Shown piece by piece: positions 49,701-55,700 of a DNA stretch of 64,000 bases. Below the pieces are notes generated by a model. The model did no database searches. It was not told where the DNA came from and worked only from the letters and a program-made list of their open reading frames with translations. Made by a program: the position numbers and the translations under genes. The DNA lies in NCBI RefSeq assembly GCF_001949145.1, contig NW_019091379.1:694532-758531 (forward strand), given 5' to 3'. This stretch comes from Acanthaster planci. Lineage: Eukaryota; Echinodermata; Asteroidea; Valvatida; Acanthasteridae. Each line of letters starts with the position of its first letter. Within the stretch, counting starts at the first letter, position 1.

Positions 49701-52700
49701 TTTTTCAAGCATTTCACGATCAGATGAAGTTGTAACTAAAACTGGCACAAGAAACATTTTGGAAGCAGTCTTGGACAAGTTTGGATATAACTACACTCAA
49801 ACCATTGTCAGACCAACTTCCCCCCAAATGATAGATACTTGGAGTATCTAGTCTTGACAGCTTGAGAATGTGGGGACCACGAATGTTACAAGGCGTGCAA
49901 CCAGTGGAAAAGGGTGATTGCAGTGGGATTTCACAAAGTGATTTCAGTAGGGTTGTCCCGGCTGAATTGTTTTTGCACCAGTGGTCAAACTACAGTTATT
50001 GCTCACACTTGACTCACTGTTGTCAACAGCCTCTTTGATGGTGTTTTCTCTGTCTGTTGCTAATCGACAGTTGTCCTGTATGCGCTCAGCGCTGTCTACT
50101 TTGCCGGTGTCATGGTGCGTCTGATGCTGACCCTGACACCCGTGGTCTGCATCCTGGCCTCCATTGCCATCTCCAAGACACTGACGGAGTACCTGAACAA
50201 CGAGAACACGGACAAGAAGAAGGACGACGAGGAAGGGGGGGAGGAGACTGAAGAGGATGAGGAGGAGGTGGACCGGAAGAACCGCAAGCTGTATGACAAG
50301 GTCAGAGGTCACGACGGCCCTCGTTTGTAACAGGCAATAACAAGTGGCAACAGAGAGGTGCAAATTTCAGTTTGCGTTTGAGAGAGCGGACCGAGTTCTT
50401 TACCATGATGTGTCTTTCAGTTCGGGCGAGTGAAAAATAATGAGAGTTTGGATTGATTTCCATCAGGCAAGACTCTGTTAAAGACCGTTAACTTAAAAGC
50501 CGCTCCCGTAACTTGCCACTCTTTTTGTTAGGTTCAGTCGCATTTGGGTTTGCCTCTTGCCAAGTTAAGTTGCTAAACAGTGTACACTCATTGCCGCCCT
50601 AGAACTTGCAAGAAACGAATTTAGCTCCAAAGTTGCCCGCGTTCTGCTCTTAGCTTAATGGCTGGTTTAAGCATTAGAGGAAGGGGAATGCACATGCGGG
50701 TTTGTGATGTCACAGTTAGGTATTCATGCTGCTAGCTCATCAAAGTTACACACGCCTCAAGCCAGGCATGTTTAGGGCGTCAGGTTGCATTTGTGTATCA
50801 GGCCTTTTTCACGTCCCACCAAAAATGCCAGTGAAGTGTTTCCAGGGAGAAAAAGAATCCATGAAACAACTTGATCACTGTCACTCTTCAGGCGGGGAAA
50901 GTCCGTAAGCCCAAACTTGACCAGGACAAGGACAACGAGGGCCTGGGGACCAACCTGAAGGGCTTTGTTGTCATGGCGATTTTGATGATGCTGATGATGT
51001 TTGCTGTCCACTGCACTTGGGTGACCAGCAACGCCTACTCCAGCCCCAGTATAGTGCTGGCAACCTACAACAATGACGGGTGAGATCAAGACTTCAAATC
51101 ATCCCTGCTAGAGAAAATTCTCAAGTTTTCCTTTTCTGCATCATCTCTTCCAGTTCAACCCCCAAGATTTATAGTTTCCAAACACCAGCAAAATTTTGCA
51201 ACATTTATCAGGCATCGAACATTTTCTCATAGTTTTGCTAAAGCGACTTCATCCACCTTACCATGGTTGCTTTATTTCCTTTTAGCAATACTTACAGATT
51301 CAATTCAGAGGGGATGAAAGAATGTGACACTCTGCCAAGACAGTTTTTACGACCTTAAAACTTGCCAACTTCATTAAAAGCTGATACTCTCCATGGTGAT
51401 ACCCTTGTCCTGTTCATGGATACTGGTTCCTGTCATTTCACTGTCTTGAAATGTTTTCCTATCAGTGGAAACGTTAGAAGCAAGAAAGTGTTTGATTTGT
51501 TTGGCTGGGAATAAAAACTCCTCACTCACTGATGTCATCTTTGTAATCATGCCGGGTTGCAGAAACTCGTGTTGGCTCTGTCAGATTGAGTAACAGATTG
51601 CTGTAAACTGACTGCATAGGCATTTTCTCAGTTTCCACAAACTGAATATGTGTGATGCAGAACTGAGTGTCTTGAACATTGTTGGCAAATTGCCAGAAAA
51701 GGAGATTCTCCCCATTGTTTTGTTAAATAATGATAATGCCCGGTAGTGGCGTATGGGGGAGGGCTGTGGCACTCCAAAAGGGGCAACATTTTATTTAACT
51801 TTGGAAAGAAAGGGAAAAGGTGATTTTTTTGTTTGGGGGCATTGTTTCGTTTCATTTTGTTTCATTCCATTTCATTTCCCAAAGCATGCAAAAGTCACAA
51901 CATTTAACTGCACCCCTCAAAATATAATAAAAGATTACATAAAGAAATTTCAAATTTGTTGGTCCCCTCCCCTTTACAAATTCTTGCCCCTCCCTCCCCC
52001 CCCCAAAAAAAAACTTAGTACTGGATCCACCTTTGATGCCCCCTCGTGTGTTTCTGGACAGAACCCGCAATATCTTAGACGACTTTCGGGAAGCGTACTA
52101 CTGGCTGAGAAAGAACACAGGCGAGCGGGACCGGGTGATGTCGTGGTGGGACTACGGGTACCAGATAGCTGGCATGGCGAACAGGACAACCCTGGTGGAC
52201 AACAACACCTGGAACAACAGTCACATAGCACTGGTAAGGCTGTGACATGCTCACATTGGAGTGTTTGCTCGTGGGTGAAATCACGCTTATAGACAGTCCA
52301 CCGCATAGCGCTGGTAAGGCTGAGACATGCTTACATTGGAGTGTTTGCTCGTGGGTGAAATCACGCTTGTAGACCAGTCCACCGCATAGCACTGGTAAGG
52401 TTGAGACATGCTCACATTGGAGTGTTTGCTCGTGGGTGAAATCACGCTTATAGACCAGTCCACCCCATAGCACTGGTAAGGTTGAGACATGCTCACATTG
52501 GAGTGTTTTCTCGTGGGTGAAATCACGCTTATAGACCAGTCCACCGAGGTTGTCACCGTACACCAGACGGGTCCAGACATCGGGGATACCATTGTGCCAG
52601 CTACTGTGCGAAGTTTGGGGCAGGAAACAATTATTTGCTGAGTGTGCCCGCTGTATTAAACCAGGGGCATCTGTGATGTGTATTTATATCAGTTGTCTGT

Positions 52701-55700
52701 TTGAGCTGGCAGAGGCTTTTGAGAAAACACATGAAGCATGTTCGATGACTTTACATTTAGCAGTTTGTTGCTTTGTGATCGAGGAAATAACACTTGCAGA
52801 AGTCTATGATATACATGTAACATCAATATCATGAAAATTTCCAGTCAGTTGAAATGAATTATTAAAAAAATTTTTAAAATCCTAAAGATAATTATTCATC
52901 TGGAGAACTGAATCGCATATCCTGGAAATATCGTTGTTTGAGCATCATGTGATGAATATTCATACTTCCCTCAGGTGGGCAAGGCTATGTCGTCCAATGA
53001 GACGGAAGCTTACAAGATCATGAGGGCTCTGGATGTGGACTATGTCCTGGTCATATTCGGCGGTGTGATTGGCTACTCCGGGGATGACATCAACAAGTTC
53101 CTGTGGATGGTTCGCATCGCTGAAGGAGAGCACCCCAAGGACATTAGAGTAAGCGGTGTGTCGTTTTTTGGAAGTCGAGACCTTCTGAAGACCAGTCACA
53201 AGACCATTCACGAGTAACAGGCTGAACGATGACAGATGAATGCTTTTGTTGCAGTTCATTTGAATAGCGTGTGAGTTTTAAAGTCAGGCTCAGAGGGCTT
53301 GTGATGGTCTTGCAACAACTGCCAACCACAGCGCTGGATTGGGTATATACAAACCTAATCTACTTTGCATGGTAGGATGAAAAGTATGTCAGGCTGCAAA
53401 TGACATCATTGCTAGCTAACAAAGCACCTCCGCATGTTTCAAGTATGGAGACCAGATGAGTAGTACAATAGATTCAGAGGAAAGTATTGTATTCTGAACT
53501 TTGCTGTAATTGGCTATTAACCACTTGCCGCCGGGGTTTCTGGTATCGGACATGTATTCTTTATGCGCGTGGCCGAGGTCTCCAAAATTGGACAAAGGGA
53601 ACTGGGCCTTGTAGCAAAAGGCTGTACTCGGAACAAAAGTCCAGGCTGCTGGGCATTACCGATATTTTTTCACTCTCAATAGTGGAGATAATCCAGCCTT
53701 GTTTTGAAACAGTATACCACGGTTTTGGGATTTAGTGCAAGCGGATTACCACCGGGGACAAAAGCGCTCCACCACCGCAGCAATGAGCCTCACAGTACCC
53801 CTGCACCTTAATCTGGCCCCTATTGAAAAGTGGTCAGCAGCTCACTGTGCCAGTTTCGCGAACAAAAGAAAATTACGTAACACCGTACAATCTGGGCTCT
53901 TTTTACAAGGCAGCAGGCCTGGCTGGAATACTCCAGCGTCAATAGATGTCGCCTATCAGATTAGAGTAGAAACCAGACAGTCCTTCAGGTGGGTGTCAGT
54001 GTCCAGTAAATGATGATAGGAGTTTTTAAAGAATTTTGACAACCAGAAAAAAATAATTGTCCAGTCCCAACATTAACAAGATTGATAACTGCCACCGGCG
54101 CGAAATGGTTAAACTTGAGAAAAGCATTATAGATTGAGCATACGTGTAGAATGGCCACGGTAGAAAGCCATCATCAACTTTACTTATAAAGAACAGTGTT
54201 AGGCATAGACTTAAAAATGGCAACATTTCTAGCATTCACATTCACATGACTTCACTTGTAAGTCCTGTTTTCTGTCCTTATTCCTCCTAGTACCGTGAGA
54301 ATACTGTTAGCAGTATGAACCTTTAACAGTGACCTTTCAACTTTGACCTTTGTCATGTGTTGTTGATCTGTGCAGGAATCGGATTACTTTACAGTAAATG
54401 GGGAGTTTCGCGTGGACAGTTCTGGTTCTCCAACGCTTCTCAACTGTCTGATGTATAAGATGTGTTACTACCGCTTTGGAGAAATGCAGGTATGCCCTGC
54501 TAACACAGAGCCAGTCACTTTCAAAATGATTCATTTCAGTTGGACAGTAACAGGATTAGCTCATGGTGGGATTTGTTTTTTTTTGTCCAAGCGTCCCAAT
54601 TACTTGAGAGTACAACATATCTGCCATTCAGAATGTTGTAGCAATTGACGTACCACAAAGTGCTCTCTGTCCAGGAAAGCTTTGTTGATTTTGTGATTTG
54701 TAAGCATGTTGTTAACGGAATGGAGGTGTACATGTAAGTCATGATTTGAACATCTGGGAAAAGACTTGTTTGGAATTAGGACCTGATGAAGAAAACAATT
54801 TTGAAATTTTGAATTGCCTTTCAGCGTAAGCTGACAGTTTGACCAACAATTGGAAAAACCCAAATATTACACTCGTGTGTGGCGTTTCTGCATCTGTGGT
54901 AAAATTGGAAGACACTGTTACTTAAAGTAACACCTGAATGTCATTTGCATTTTTTTTAGCCCATTGTCAGTGGCTGCACTCTTGACGCAGAGTCCGTGAG
55001 TTTGTTTGCATTCAGGTGAAATTTGATCGCCTGGGATCTTCTCGCATTGACTTTTCCAGGCTCTTGCAATTCAGCGCAAAAGGTTGTGATCGGGGTAGGG
55101 GGAGGTTGGGAGATAGTGAATTTACAGTGGCTATGGTGGTCTCGTTTTATTGGTCAGTTGATCTCTACTAGTGCCAGTGAATAGAGGAGCACCCAAGCTT
55201 ATGTCAATTTGGCATCCCTCTGCAGTTTTCGAAAATAATCTCTGGCCCCACCCCTTCCTAGTAGTGCCATCTGCGTAGATGTCATGAGGACGACCAGTTT
55301 TGGAGGGCTCCCCCATCCTTCGTCGGACGTCCATGTGATTGCCTCTGCCAAATCGACATCTGACTTTGCCCGTTTTCCCCCTCCAGCTGGACTTCCGGAG
55401 CCCGGCGGGCTACGACCGCACCCGCAATGCCGAGATCGGCAACAAGGACATCTCATTCAAGCACCTGGAGGAGGCCTACACCACCGAGCACTGGCTGGTC
55501 CGCATCTACCGGGTCAAGCCGTTGGAGAACAGGGAGCCGTCCACAACCAAGGCCACCAAGAAGTCCAAGAGAAAGTTCTACTCCAAGAAGGTAGGGCACC
55601 CCATGAATGTCGTTTTTTTTTAAACTGCAAGCACATAGGGAGGTAGGGAAATACATCCTCTTGCAGTTGTTAACAGCTGGTTTGTGTATTGTAGTGATTC

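Noticed and set aside
52075-52592. 162- and 101-codon minus-strand open frames with internal repeats ([14 protein letters not shown] type)
   Set aside because: They are the reverse translation of the exon 14 donor duplication and of exon 14 itself; a repeat artefact.
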